A DNA stretch of 64,000 bases from positions 883,501-947,500 of the forward strand of contig NZ_NPZB01000001.1 of assembly GCF_002895945.1 (NCBI RefSeq). The letters run 5' to 3'. The notes under the pieces are model-generated. The model was given only the letters and a program-made list of their open reading frames with translations. It was not told the DNA's origin and ran no database searches. Of this stretch, positions 57,096 through 64,000 are shown piece by piece. This DNA comes from Solilutibacter silvestris (GTDB taxonomy: Bacteria > Pseudomonadota > Gammaproteobacteria > Xanthomonadales > Xanthomonadaceae). A program made the translations under genes and the position numbers. Position 1 is the stretch's first letter. Every line of letters starts with the position of its first letter.

Positions 57096-58014
57096 ATCTT
57101 ATGGCGTCCTGCACGACGTACATGGGCCTCCGGTTGGTGACGCTCATCAAGCGCCCGATGTACTCGCCAAGCATGCCCAAGATAACCAGCTGTATTCCGC
57201 ATGCGAACAATATGACCGACATCAATGACGCATAACCTGGATTTGTGATGTTTCCGGTAATTCGCTCGTAGATGACATACAGGAGATATAGGAAGCCGGC
57301 GGAAGCCAGTGCTGCGCCGCCATAGCTAGCCATACGTAGGGGGAGGCTGGAGAAAGTAATGAAAATATTAAGCGCATGAGAAACAAGTTTGCGCAGAGTA
57401 TATGAGCTTTCACCATGCTCACGTTCACCATGAGCCACAGTGACTGTACCCGCACTGGCCGTAAGCCATGAGAGCATGCCGTCGATATAGGGACGACTCA
57501 GGTCGAATTCCGAGAGTCGTTGTGCCAGGTCTTTATGAATTGCCCGGAATGACGTGTAGGCTTCATTCATATCTGGGAACGATTTCTTGAGCGACCAACG
57601 CATGATTTCGGAGCTGATATTCCGATACCAAGCATGTGTGCGTTTCGGAAACACTCCGTAAACGAGTGGCTGCTGTTGGTTACAGGATTCTATAAGTCCC
57701 GGGATGGCTTCTGGCGGATGCTCGAGGTCTTCGTCCATGGTGATTATGCAGGTGCCACGGGCATTTGCGATGCCGCACATGGTTGCGGCGTGTTGTCCAA
57801 AATTGCGTCCGAGACGCAGTCCGACTACGCGTGTGTCTTCATTTGCGAGGCTTGTGATTATTCCCCACGATGCTGGATTTCCTCGATCATCGATCAAGAT
57901 CAATTCAAAGGATTTTCCAGAAGCGTCCATCACGGCAGCGACGCGCTTGTGTAGTTCCTTCAGCGTGACAGTCGCTGAATAAACTGGGACAACGATTGAG
58001 ACATCAATAGCCAT
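57079..58014 (-). CDS. GtrB-like polyprenyl-phosphate glycosyltransferase (GT2)
   Basis: A 311-residue GT2 enzyme. VSIVVPVYSATVTLKELHKR opens the GT-A domain, ELILIDDRG and TMDEDLEHPPE contain the donor-binding Asp and DxD-like motifs, and LRLGRNFGQHAATMCGI is typical of DPM1/GtrB proteins. Two C-terminal transmembrane helices (about 230-250 and 265-290) anchor it. It would charge undecaprenyl phosphate with a sugar for the GT-C enzyme. It overlaps the upstream SDR gene by 11 bp. Confidence 0.9.
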   Translation of the reverse strand: MAIDVSIVVPVYSATVTLKELHKRVAAVMDASGKSFELILIDDRGNPASWGIITSLANEDTRVVGLRLGRNFGQHAATMCGIANARGTCIITMDEDLEHPPEAIPGLIESCNQQQPLVYGVFPKRTHAWYRNISSEIMRWSLKKSFPDMNEAYTSFRAIHKDLAQRLSEFDLSRPYIDGMLSWLTASAGTVTVAHGEREHGESSYTLRKLVSHALNIFITFSSLPLRMASYGGAALASAGFLYLLYVIYERITGNITNPGYASLMSVILFACGIQLVILGMLGEYIGRLMSVTNRRPMYVVQDAIRYETHS

Positions 58015-58690
58015 AGTATTTCTCAATGACGTGCGCGGCATATTGATTGTCGAAATTGACTCCGGCAGCACCAGCTACCGAGAGACTAATCGCACAGTCA
58101 ACTTGAAGCGGGCTGCCCTTGTCTACCAGGGAGTGAATTGCTTTGCGACCCATGGATTGCTCAAATAGAGCAATGATTTTCGGCATGGGGAGCGAATAAG
58201 GGGAAGCCACAGCAATTACGCGCTCTTTCAATGGTGTGCTACGAATTAACTCGCGACTTATTGCCACGATATCATCCACGTCAATTAGATTTCGTTCTGC
58301 CTTGGCCCATACGGAGAAGTGGGTTCCCTCCCGTATGCATTTTGCCAAGAAATTTGTAAGCGTGTTGGGGTTTGGGGTCCGCCCAACCACCTGTGGCAAT
58401 CGCAATACGAGATTTTTTGAGGAGGCTTCCAAGACCATCGCCTCCATCTTGCGCTTGTGTGACAGGTAAGCGTTGTCAGCATCTGGCGAGTTAACCAAGG
58501 CACAGCTACTGAAATAAACTAACGGTGCGGTATCGCATAATGCGGTTTCAAGGAGCTGCATTTCCCGATAAAACGCGGCAGGATCTGTTTCCGACGAATT
58601 GGATACGCCGCAGGCAAAGATCAGAACTGAGGAGTCAGCGCCAAAATCTTGTGAAAATGCGGTTGCTAGGAGGCCATTTCCTCGAATCAT
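58004..58690 (-). CDS. NAD-dependent epimerase/dehydratase-like protein
   Basis: A 228-residue SDR-like protein, short for the extended family (usually about 300). The cofactor loop starts at once (MIRGNGLLATAF), YFSSCALVNS supplies the catalytic Ser region, and AYLSHKRKMEAMV has Tyr-x-x-x-Lys (YLSHK). NLIDVDDIVAI is a common downstream block. It is first in the low-GC minus-strand operon and may make or modify the sugar added by the GtrB-like system. The substrate cannot be inferred. Confidence 0.75.
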   Translation of the reverse strand: MIRGNGLLATAFSQDFGADSSVLIFACGVSNSSETDPAAFYREMQLLETALCDTAPLVYFSSCALVNSPDADNAYLSHKRKMEAMVLEASSKNLVLRLPQVVGRTPNPNTLTNFLAKCIREGTHFSVWAKAERNLIDVDDIVAISRELIRSTPLKERVIAVASPYSLPMPKIIALFEQSMGRKAIHSLVDKGSPLQVDCAISLSVAGAAGVNFDNQYAAHVIEKYYGY

Positions 58691-58818
58691 TGCGCACGCC
58701 TAGTTTTCTATATGACAGAGGTATGGGCTAGTGCGAGCAATAGGCAACTAACTCACCACTGCAAGTATCCCCAGCGCCCGATGCTTGGGGCTGGGGACGG
58801 CCTCATTGCTGAGGGGTA

Positions 58819-59376
58819 CTATTTCAACAGTTCGCTAGTGTCCGACTCTGCAACTGACTGTGCATCATCGCGCCAACCCGCGCCTTCCTGCACGAGTGCA
58901 AAACGCAGCTTGCGACCTTGCATGCGCGGATCAACAGGCACATTAACGGTGACAGTAGCTGTTTCGCCAGCGGGGATAAGGGGGAGGTCAGCGCGCGAGA
59001 AGTCACGAATCCCTCCATCAGTATCGACTGAACCCGATGTGCCGATGACGGCGATGCCAATATGAATAGGATGCTTGCCAACGCTATACAGAGCCGCCGT
59101 CCCCGAGTTCTGAACTTTGAATTGGTAAACCAGCGACTTCTTGTCCGCAGATAGGGTGGGTTGGCCCGTCAGAGTGACTTTGCCCTTGAACGCTTCGGCC
59201 GCAAGTGGCGAATTAATTGCGTTCGGGTCAGTAGAGGCAGGCTCTGTAGTGGCCGGCTGAGGAGGCTTGTCTGCACCTATACCGGGATTATTTGCAGGCC
59301 CCGAGCACGCCCCGAGCAAGATTGAAGCTGTGAATGCAAGCAGATATATTTTTGGAGCATGCATGTGCTGTTTCAT
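58819..59376 (-). CDS. Lipoprotein with polysaccharide-associated beta-sandwich-like domain
   Basis: A 185-residue protein with a lipobox LLGAC (Cys about 24), a Pro/Thr/Asp-rich linker, then a beta-rich domain (FKVQNSGTAALYSVGKHPI, DGGIRDFSRADLPLIPAGET, RFALVQEGAGW). This sequence pattern (an N-x-G-x turn, an R-x-x-L-P strand with PAGE, and an ending LVQEGxxW) is seen in domains attached to surface-polysaccharide proteins; the link is my reading. It sits between the acquired block and etfA. A hairpin at 58769-58796 may end its transcript. The 128-bp gap to 58690 holds no gene. Confidence 0.68.
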   Translation of the reverse strand: MKQHMHAPKIYLLAFTASILLGACSGPANNPGIGADKPPQPATTEPASTDPNAINSPLAAEAFKGKVTLTGQPTLSADKKSLVYQFKVQNSGTAALYSVGKHPIHIGIAVIGTSGSVDTDGGIRDFSRADLPLIPAGETATVTVNVPVDPRMQGRKLRFALVQEGAGWRDDAQSVAESDTSELLK

Positions 59377-59459
59377 TAGTGATATCTCTTTCGAAGGAAA
59401 TTGGGGGGTGACAGATAGATAAGGCCGGCTTTAATGGGCATTATCATAAAAAACCGTCG

Positions 59460-60413
59460 TTAATTTGTGGACGAGGCTAGCATACCTGCGAGTTCCGGCA
59501 GGATCTGGAACAAATCCCCCACCAGTCCCACGTCCGTGATCTCGAAGATCGGCGCATCGCCATCCTTGTTGATCGCAACGATCGTGCCTGCATCCTTGAT
59601 GCCGGTCAGGTGCTGGATCGCTCCGGAAATGCCGATCGCAACATACAGGTCGGGCGCGATGATCTTGCCGGTCTGGCCAACCTGCAGCTCATTCGGGACA
59701 TAACCGGCATCGACCGCGGCGCGCGAGGCGCCGACCGCTGCACCGAGCTTGTCGGCGAGGTCGTAGATGATCTTGAAGTTCTCGGCGCTGCCAACACCGC
59801 GACCACCCGAGACCACGCGCTTGGCGCTCTGCAGGTCGGGACGATCGGATTTGCCCGCCGCCAGTTCGACGAAGCGGGTATGCGTCGGCAATGCGGCGCT
59901 CACGCTGACGGCTTCGACTGCTGCGCCGCCACCCGTGGCGGCTTCCGGCCACGAGGCGGTGCGCACGGTGGCCACCACGATGTGATCGGCCGGCGCCTCG
60001 ACGGTGACGATGGCATTGCCGGCATACATCGGGCGTTTGAAGGTAGTCGGGCTTTCGACGGCCATCAGGTCGGAAACCTGGCCGACACCGAGCAGGGCGG
60101 CGACGCAGGGCATCAGGTCCTTGCCGAAGGTGGTGCTCGGTCCGAACACATGGCTGTAGTTCTTCGCGATCTCGACGATCTGCGGCGCCAGCACCTGGGC
60201 GATGGCGTGCGCATTGGCGGCGTTGGCGCTGGTCAGCACCTTGGTGACACCAGCGATCTGCGCGGCTGCGGTGGCGACGGCGTCCGGCGCATCGGACAGC
60301 ACCAGCACGTCGATGGCCTCCGGCTTCAGGGCCAGTGCGGCCGACACGGTCTTGGCGGTGGCGGCGTTGAGCTTGCCGTTGAGGTGTTCGGCGATGACGA
60401 GAACCTTGGACAT
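59460..60413 (-). CDS. etfA: Electron transfer flavoprotein alpha subunit
   Basis: A 317-residue FAD-binding subunit. [41 protein letters not shown] and [40 protein letters not shown] are the C-terminal FAD domain signatures, in register with other EtfA. It carries electrons from acyl-CoA dehydrogenases to ETF-ubiquinone oxidoreductase. It follows etfB with a one-base overlap (TGATG). In Xanthomonas, etfA marks one border of the variable O-antigen locus. Confidence 0.96.
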   Translation of the reverse strand: MSKVLVIAEHLNGKLNAATAKTVSAALALKPEAIDVLVLSDAPDAVATAAAQIAGVTKVLTSANAANAHAIAQVLAPQIVEIAKNYSHVFGPSTTFGKDLMPCVAALLGVGQVSDLMAVESPTTFKRPMYAGNAIVTVEAPADHIVVATVRTASWPEAATGGGAAVEAVSVSAALPTHTRFVELAAGKSDRPDLQSAKRVVSGGRGVGSAENFKIIYDLADKLGAAVGASRAAVDAGYVPNELQVGQTGKIIAPDLYVAIGISGAIQHLTGIKDAGTIVAINKDGDAPIFEITDVGLVGDLFQILPELAGMLASSTN

Positions 60414-61159
60414 CACAGCAACCCCTTCTGCTTGAGCGCGGCGACCAGTTCGGCCGCATCCTTGACCATCACCCCGCGCTGGCGCTGGGCGGGTGGCGCG
60501 TAGTGGGTGGCCTTGGGTGCATCGCCACGTTCGATGGCGAGATCGGCCAGCGGAATCGTTTCCAGTGGCTTGCTCTTGGCCTTCATGATGTCCGGCAGTT
60601 TGATGAAGCGCGGCTCGTTCAAGCGCAGGTCGGTGGTGACCACGGCCGGCAGGTCGACTTCGATGGTTTCGAGGCCGGCATCGACTTCGCGGGTGACGGT
60701 GGCCTTGCCGCCATCCACCACCAGCTTGCTGGCGAAGGTCGCCTGCGGGCGGCCCCACAGGGTGGCGAGCATCTGGCCGGTCTGGCTGGCGTCGTCGTCG
60801 ATCGCCTGCTTGCCCATCAGGACCAGGTCGGGCTGTTCCTTCTCGATCAACTTGAGGAAGGCGCGGGCGGCGGCCAGCGGCGAGACGGCGTCATCGGCGA
60901 CCACGTGGATGGCGCGGTTGGCGCCCATGGCCAGGCCATTGCGCAGGTGCGGCTGGGCATCGGCGGGGGCAATGGTCGCGACCACCACTTCGCTGGCCTT
61001 GCCGGCATCGCGCAGGCGCAGGGCCTCTTCCAGCGCGATATCGTCGAAGGGGTTGGCGGACAGCTTGACGCCATCGGTGACGACGCCGGAGCCATCGGGT
61101 TTGACCTGCACACGGACGTTGGCGTCCACCACACGCTTGTAACCGACCAGAATCTTCAT
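60413..61159 (-). CDS. etfB: Electron transfer flavoprotein beta subunit
   Basis: A 248-residue AMP-binding subunit. MKILVGYKRVVDANVRVQVKPDG, NPFDDIALEEALRLRD, LVLMGKQAIDDDASQTGQMLA and PRFIKLPDIMKAKSKPLETI (the recognition-loop region) are diagnostic. It is the first gene of the etf operon and is divergent from manC across 155 bp that show no other gene. Confidence 0.96.
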   Translation of the reverse strand: MKILVGYKRVVDANVRVQVKPDGSGVVTDGVKLSANPFDDIALEEALRLRDAGKASEVVVATIAPADAQPHLRNGLAMGANRAIHVVADDAVSPLAAARAFLKLIEKEQPDLVLMGKQAIDDDASQTGQMLATLWGRPQATFASKLVVDGGKATVTREVDAGLETIEVDLPAVVTTDLRLNEPRFIKLPDIMKAKSKPLETIPLADLAIERGDAPKATHYAPPAQRQRGVMVKDAAELVAALKQKGLL

Positions 61160-61314
61160 CGGATCTCGGGTTCCAGAGTGGCCCGCAGGCCCAATCCTGC
61201 GATTTTACCCGGTTCGCCTGTCGTGGCGGAGTCGTGTCGTGTCAGTTCACATGGCGTAACGGCATTTTTTGGTGAATCGGGTACCCTTTTGCGATTCATA
61301 ACCAAGGGGTCGGC

Positions 61315-62727
61315 ATGCTTCATCCGGTCATTCTCAGCGGTGGCAGTGGTTCGCGGCTGTGGCCGCTTTCGCGCCAGAACCAGCCCAAGCAATTCCTTGC
61401 ACTGGTGGGCGATCACTCCCTGTTCCAGGAGACGGTGCAGCGAGCCAGCCGGCTCGATGGTGTGCAGCCGCCGGTCACGGTGTGTAGCGAAGATCACCGC
61501 TTCATGGTCGGCGAGCAGCTGCAGGAAATCGGGGTCGCCAACGGCGGCATCCTGTTGGAACCAGTGGCACGCAACACCGCGCCTGCAATCGCGCTGGCTG
61601 CACTGCATGTGCTGGCCAGCGACGCTGATGGTTTGTTGCTGGTGATGCCGGCAGATCATTTGATCGAGGACGAAGCCGCGTTCCGCAATGCCGTGACCGC
61701 GGCGCGCGCACTGGCGGAGGGCGATTGGCTGGTGACTTTCGGCATTCATCCCGAATACCCCGAAACCGGGTACGGCTATATCCGACGGGGCGATGCGCTG
61801 AATGGCGCCGGCTACCGCGTGCAGAGCTTCGTCGAGAAGCCGGACCAGCCCACCGCCGAGCGCTATCTCGCCGAGGGCACTTATTCCTGGAATTCGGGTA
61901 TGTTCCTGTTCGCGGCGCGCCGTTACATGGAAGAGCTCGAACGCCACGCTCCGCAAATCGCTGCCGCAGCTCGCCAGGCCTATGCGACTGCCCAGCGCGA
62001 TCTCGATTTCACCCGCGTCGACAAGGACGCCTTCGCCGCCAGTCCCAGCGACTCCATCGACTATGCGGTGATGGAGAAAACGGATCACGCGGCCGTCGTG
62101 CCGGTGAGTTGTGGCTGGAGTGACATCGGCTCATGGTCTTCTTTGTGGTCGGTGGCCGAGCGCGATGAAGATGGAAACCGTTACGACGGTGACGTGATCT
62201 CAATCGACACCAAGGGCAGCCTGGTGCGTGCTTCGGAGCGACGCATGATCGCGACCATCGGTGTCGAGGACTTGGTCATCATCGATACGCCAGATGCCAC
62301 ACTGGTGGCTCGCAAGGATCGCGTGCAGGACGTCAAGGCCATTGTCGATCAACTCAAGGCCGCCGGTCGCCAGGAACACCTGTTCCATCGCAAGGTTTAT
62401 CGGCCGTGGGGCAATTACGATTCAATCGATATGGGGGATCGCTTCCAGGTCAAGCGGATCGCAGTGAAGCCGGGGGGAACGCTTAGCTTGCAGAAGCACC
62501 ACAAGCGTGCCGAGCACTGGATCGTGGTGTCGGGCGTGGCTGAGGTGACTTGCGACGACAAGGTGTTCGATCTGCATGAGAACGAAAGCACGTACATTCC
62601 ACTGGGCAGCGTGCACCGGCTGCGCAATCGTGGCACCGAGCTGGTGGAGTTGATTGAAGTGCAGTCCGGGGCATATCTGGGTGAGGACGATATCGTTCGC
62701 CTGGAAGACGTCTACGGCCGTTCCTGA
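61315..62727 (+). CDS. xanB: Mannose-1-phosphate guanylyltransferase / mannose-6-phosphate isomerase
   Basis: A 470-residue bifunctional enzyme. The guanylyltransferase domain (residues 1-340) has the GGSGSRLWPLSRQNQPKQFL pyrophosphorylase signature and FVEKPDQPTAERYL. The C-terminal cupin (about 360-470) has RPWGNYDSIDMGDRFQVKRI and LQKHHKRAEHWIVVSG with the metal-binding histidines of the type II isomerase. It makes mannose-6-phosphate and GDP-mannose, the precursor for gmd-rmd. It is followed 14 bp later by the phosphohexomutase gene, as in the xanAB-type pairing. Confidence 0.94.
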   Translation: MLHPVILSGGSGSRLWPLSRQNQPKQFLALVGDHSLFQETVQRASRLDGVQPPVTVCSEDHRFMVGEQLQEIGVANGGILLEPVARNTAPAIALAALHVLASDADGLLLVMPADHLIEDEAAFRNAVTAARALAEGDWLVTFGIHPEYPETGYGYIRRGDALNGAGYRVQSFVEKPDQPTAERYLAEGTYSWNSGMFLFAARRYMEELERHAPQIAAAARQAYATAQRDLDFTRVDKDAFAASPSDSIDYAVMEKTDHAAVVPVSCGWSDIGSWSSLWSVAERDEDGNRYDGDVISIDTKGSLVRASERRMIATIGVEDLVIIDTPDATLVARKDRVQDVKAIVDQLKAAGRQEHLFHRKVYRPWGNYDSIDMGDRFQVKRIAVKPGGTLSLQKHHKRAEHWIVVSGVAEVTCDDKVFDLHENESTYIPLGSVHRLRNRGTELVELIEVQSGAYLGEDDIVRLEDVYGRS

Positions 62728-62741
62728 GCGCGACTTAAGAC

Positions 62742-64000
62742 ATGGAAACAATGGAATCGAAGGCGTTCAAGGCATACGACATCCGTGGTCGCGTGCCTGA
62801 CGAGTTGAACGAATCGCTGGCTTCCCGCATTGGGGTTGCGATGGCGGGACAGTTGCGGCAGGGACCTGTTGTGTTGGGGCGCGATGTGCGCGGCAGCAGT
62901 GCTGGCCTGCAATCTGCGCTTGCCAACGGACTTCAAATGGCCGGGCGCGAGGTCATTGATATTGGTCTATGCGGCACCGAGGAGGTGTATTTCCAGACCG
63001 ATCATTTGGGCGCGGCTGGTGGTGTCATGGTGACTGCGAGTCACAATCCGATCGATTACAACGGGATGAAACTGGTGCGAGAAGGCGCACGCCCGATCAG
63101 CGGGGATTCCGGGCTTTTGGCGATCCGGGATCAGGCATTGGCTGCGACGTCCACACCAATGCCTACGCCGGGCGCCGCGATGCGAGTGATGGACGACAAG
63201 TCGGCCTATTTCGAGCATTTGCTCGGATACATCGACGTTCGGCAACTGAAGCCGCTGAAGATCGTCACCAATGCGGGAAATGGTGGTGCGGGGCTGGTCA
63301 TCGACGGATTGGCATCGCGCCTGCCGTTTGATTTCATCCGCATCCAGCATGAACCCGACGGCACCTTCCCGCACGGTATCCCCAACCCGCTGTTGCCGGA
63401 AAGCCGGCAAGCGACGATCGATGCTGTGCGCGCGCATCGCGCTGATCTCGGTATCGCATGGGACGGCGATTTTGATCGCTGTTTCTTCTTCGACGGCGAC
63501 GGTCGTTTTATCGAAGGCTATTACTTGGTCGGCTTGCTGGCGAAGGCACTGTTGGAGCGCTCGCCGGGTGGCAAGGTGATCCATGACCCGCGCCTGGTGT
63601 GGAACACGATCGAGATGGTGCAGGAGGCTGGCGGAATTCCAGTGATGTCCAAGACCGGCCACGCCTTCATCAAGGAGCGCATGCGTTCCGAGAATGCGAT
63701 CTATGGTGGCGAAATGAGCGCGCACCATTATTTTCGCGATTTCGCCTATTGCGATTCCGGAATGATCCCGTGGCTGCTGGTGGCATCACTGATGTCGACC
63801 TCAGGCCTGTCGTTGGCAGAAATGATGGAGGCACGCATGCAGCGCTTCCCCTGTAGCGGTGAGATCAATTTCAAGGTGGTGGATGCACCAGCGGCAGTGC
63901 ATGCGGTGGTTGCGCATTATGCAGCGCTCTCGCCCCAAATCGATCACACCGATGGCGTCTCTGCCGACTTCGGCGGTTGGCGCTACAACCTGCGCAGTTC
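62742..64000 (+). CDS. xanA: Phosphomannomutase/phosphoglucomutase (3' end beyond window)
   Basis: 419 codons are visible before the window ends. The catalytic phosphoserine loop is [14 protein letters not shown], the Mg2+ loop is [15 protein letters not shown], and the sugar-binding loop is GEMSAHHYF. It interconverts mannose or glucose 6- and 1-phosphates and so supplies the guanylyltransferase encoded upstream. ATG 62742 or 62751 could be the start. The protein resembles XanA/AlgC. Confidence 0.93.
   Translation, partial: METMESKAFKAYDIRGRVPDELNESLASRIGVAMAGQLRQGPVVLGRDVRGSSAGLQSALANGLQMAGREVIDIGLCGTEEVYFQTDHLGAAGGVMVTASHNPIDYNGMKLVREGARPISGDSGLLAIRDQALAATSTPMPTPGAAMRVMDDKSAYFEHLLGYIDVRQLKPLKIVTNAGNGGAGLVIDGLASRLPFDFIRIQHEPDGTFPHGIPNPLLPESRQATIDAVRAHRADLGIAWDGDFDRCFFFDGDGRFIEGYYLVGLLAKALLERSPGGKVIHDPRLVWNTIEMVQEAGGIPVMSKTGHAFIKERMRSENAIYGGEMSAHHYFRDFAYCDSGMIPWLLVASLMSTSGLSLAEMMEARMQRFPCSGEINFKVVDAPAAVHAVVAHYAALSPQIDHTDGVSADFGGWRYNLRS

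Noticed and set aside
58769-58796. CCCCAGC/GCTGGGG hairpin between the lipoprotein and SDR genes as a terminator.
   Set aside because: The stem is perfect, but the loop is 14 nt and there is no U-run on the expected side, so I did not call it as a feature.

Overview
The window is GC-rich, tightly packed chromosomal DNA of a gammaproteobacterium, most likely from the Xanthomonas/Lysobacter family (Lysobacteraceae, order Lysobacterales). The pointers are a close Clp (Crp-like) homologue divergent from a GTG-started SpeD, a C-terminally extended TrpS, a birA-coaX-SPOR cluster, PhoPQ-like regulators, and etfBA placed next to xanB/xanA-type sugar nucleotide genes beside an O-antigen locus. The species cannot be named from the sequence alone. 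No CRISPR array, rRNA, prophage or complete insertion sequence is visible. There are two tRNAs, Thr(TGT) and Gln(CTG).

Region 1 (1-19.7 kb) is mostly housekeeping: a truncated FAD oxidoreductase, an M23 peptidase, dusA, a divergent MarR/FMN-reductase pair with two matching operators, a PhoPQ-like system led by a secreted proline-rich protein, birA-coaX-SPOR, tRNA-Thr, a YgiB/YgiC-type pair, arginase, a CsbD stress protein, trpS, a three-gene 2-oxoacid dehydrogenase operon (E1 alpha, E1 beta, E2) and tryptophan 2,3-dioxygenase.

Region 2 (19.8-41.5 kb) holds a POT transporter, the first tyrosine catabolism block (MarR regulator, hpd, hmgA), nhaA, purC, rpe, small secreted peptides (one very histidine-rich) ahead of a second two-component system, clp, speD, coq7, rplM-rpsI, tRNA-Gln, the second tyrosine block (fumarylacetoacetase-type hydrolase and maiA), a PrlF-YhaV toxin-antitoxin pair and pilU. 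The two tyrosine blocks lie 15 kb apart but share a nearly identical 14-bp palindromic operator, so one MarR protein probably controls the whole path from 4-hydroxyphenylpyruvate to fumarate and acetoacetate.

Region 3 (41.5-59.4 kb) is a surface polysaccharide (O-antigen) locus. A chain of overlapping genes encodes a GT4 glycosyltransferase, an ABC exporter (Wzm, and Wzt with a C-terminal sugar-binding domain), a DUF4214/coiled-coil/methyltransferase protein resembling a chain-terminating molecular ruler, Rmd and Gmd (GDP-D-rhamnose synthesis), and a 1235-residue protein with three fused GT4 domains. It looks like an ABC-exporter-dependent, D-rhamnose-containing O-antigen pathway. Downstream, base composition falls sharply. 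That AT-richer stretch carries a lone methyltransferase, a decayed IS3-family transposase tail, a GT-C-like membrane protein and an opposing operon (SDR, GtrB-like, GtrA-like, methyltransferase) that may decorate the polysaccharide. A lipoprotein whose domain resembles polysaccharide-associated beta-sandwich domains closes the locus.

Region 4 (59.4-64 kb) contains etfB-etfA and, divergently, manC/xanB and a phosphomannomutase/phosphoglucomutase (xanA/algC type, cut by the window end). These last two supply GDP-mannose to Gmd and Rmd.
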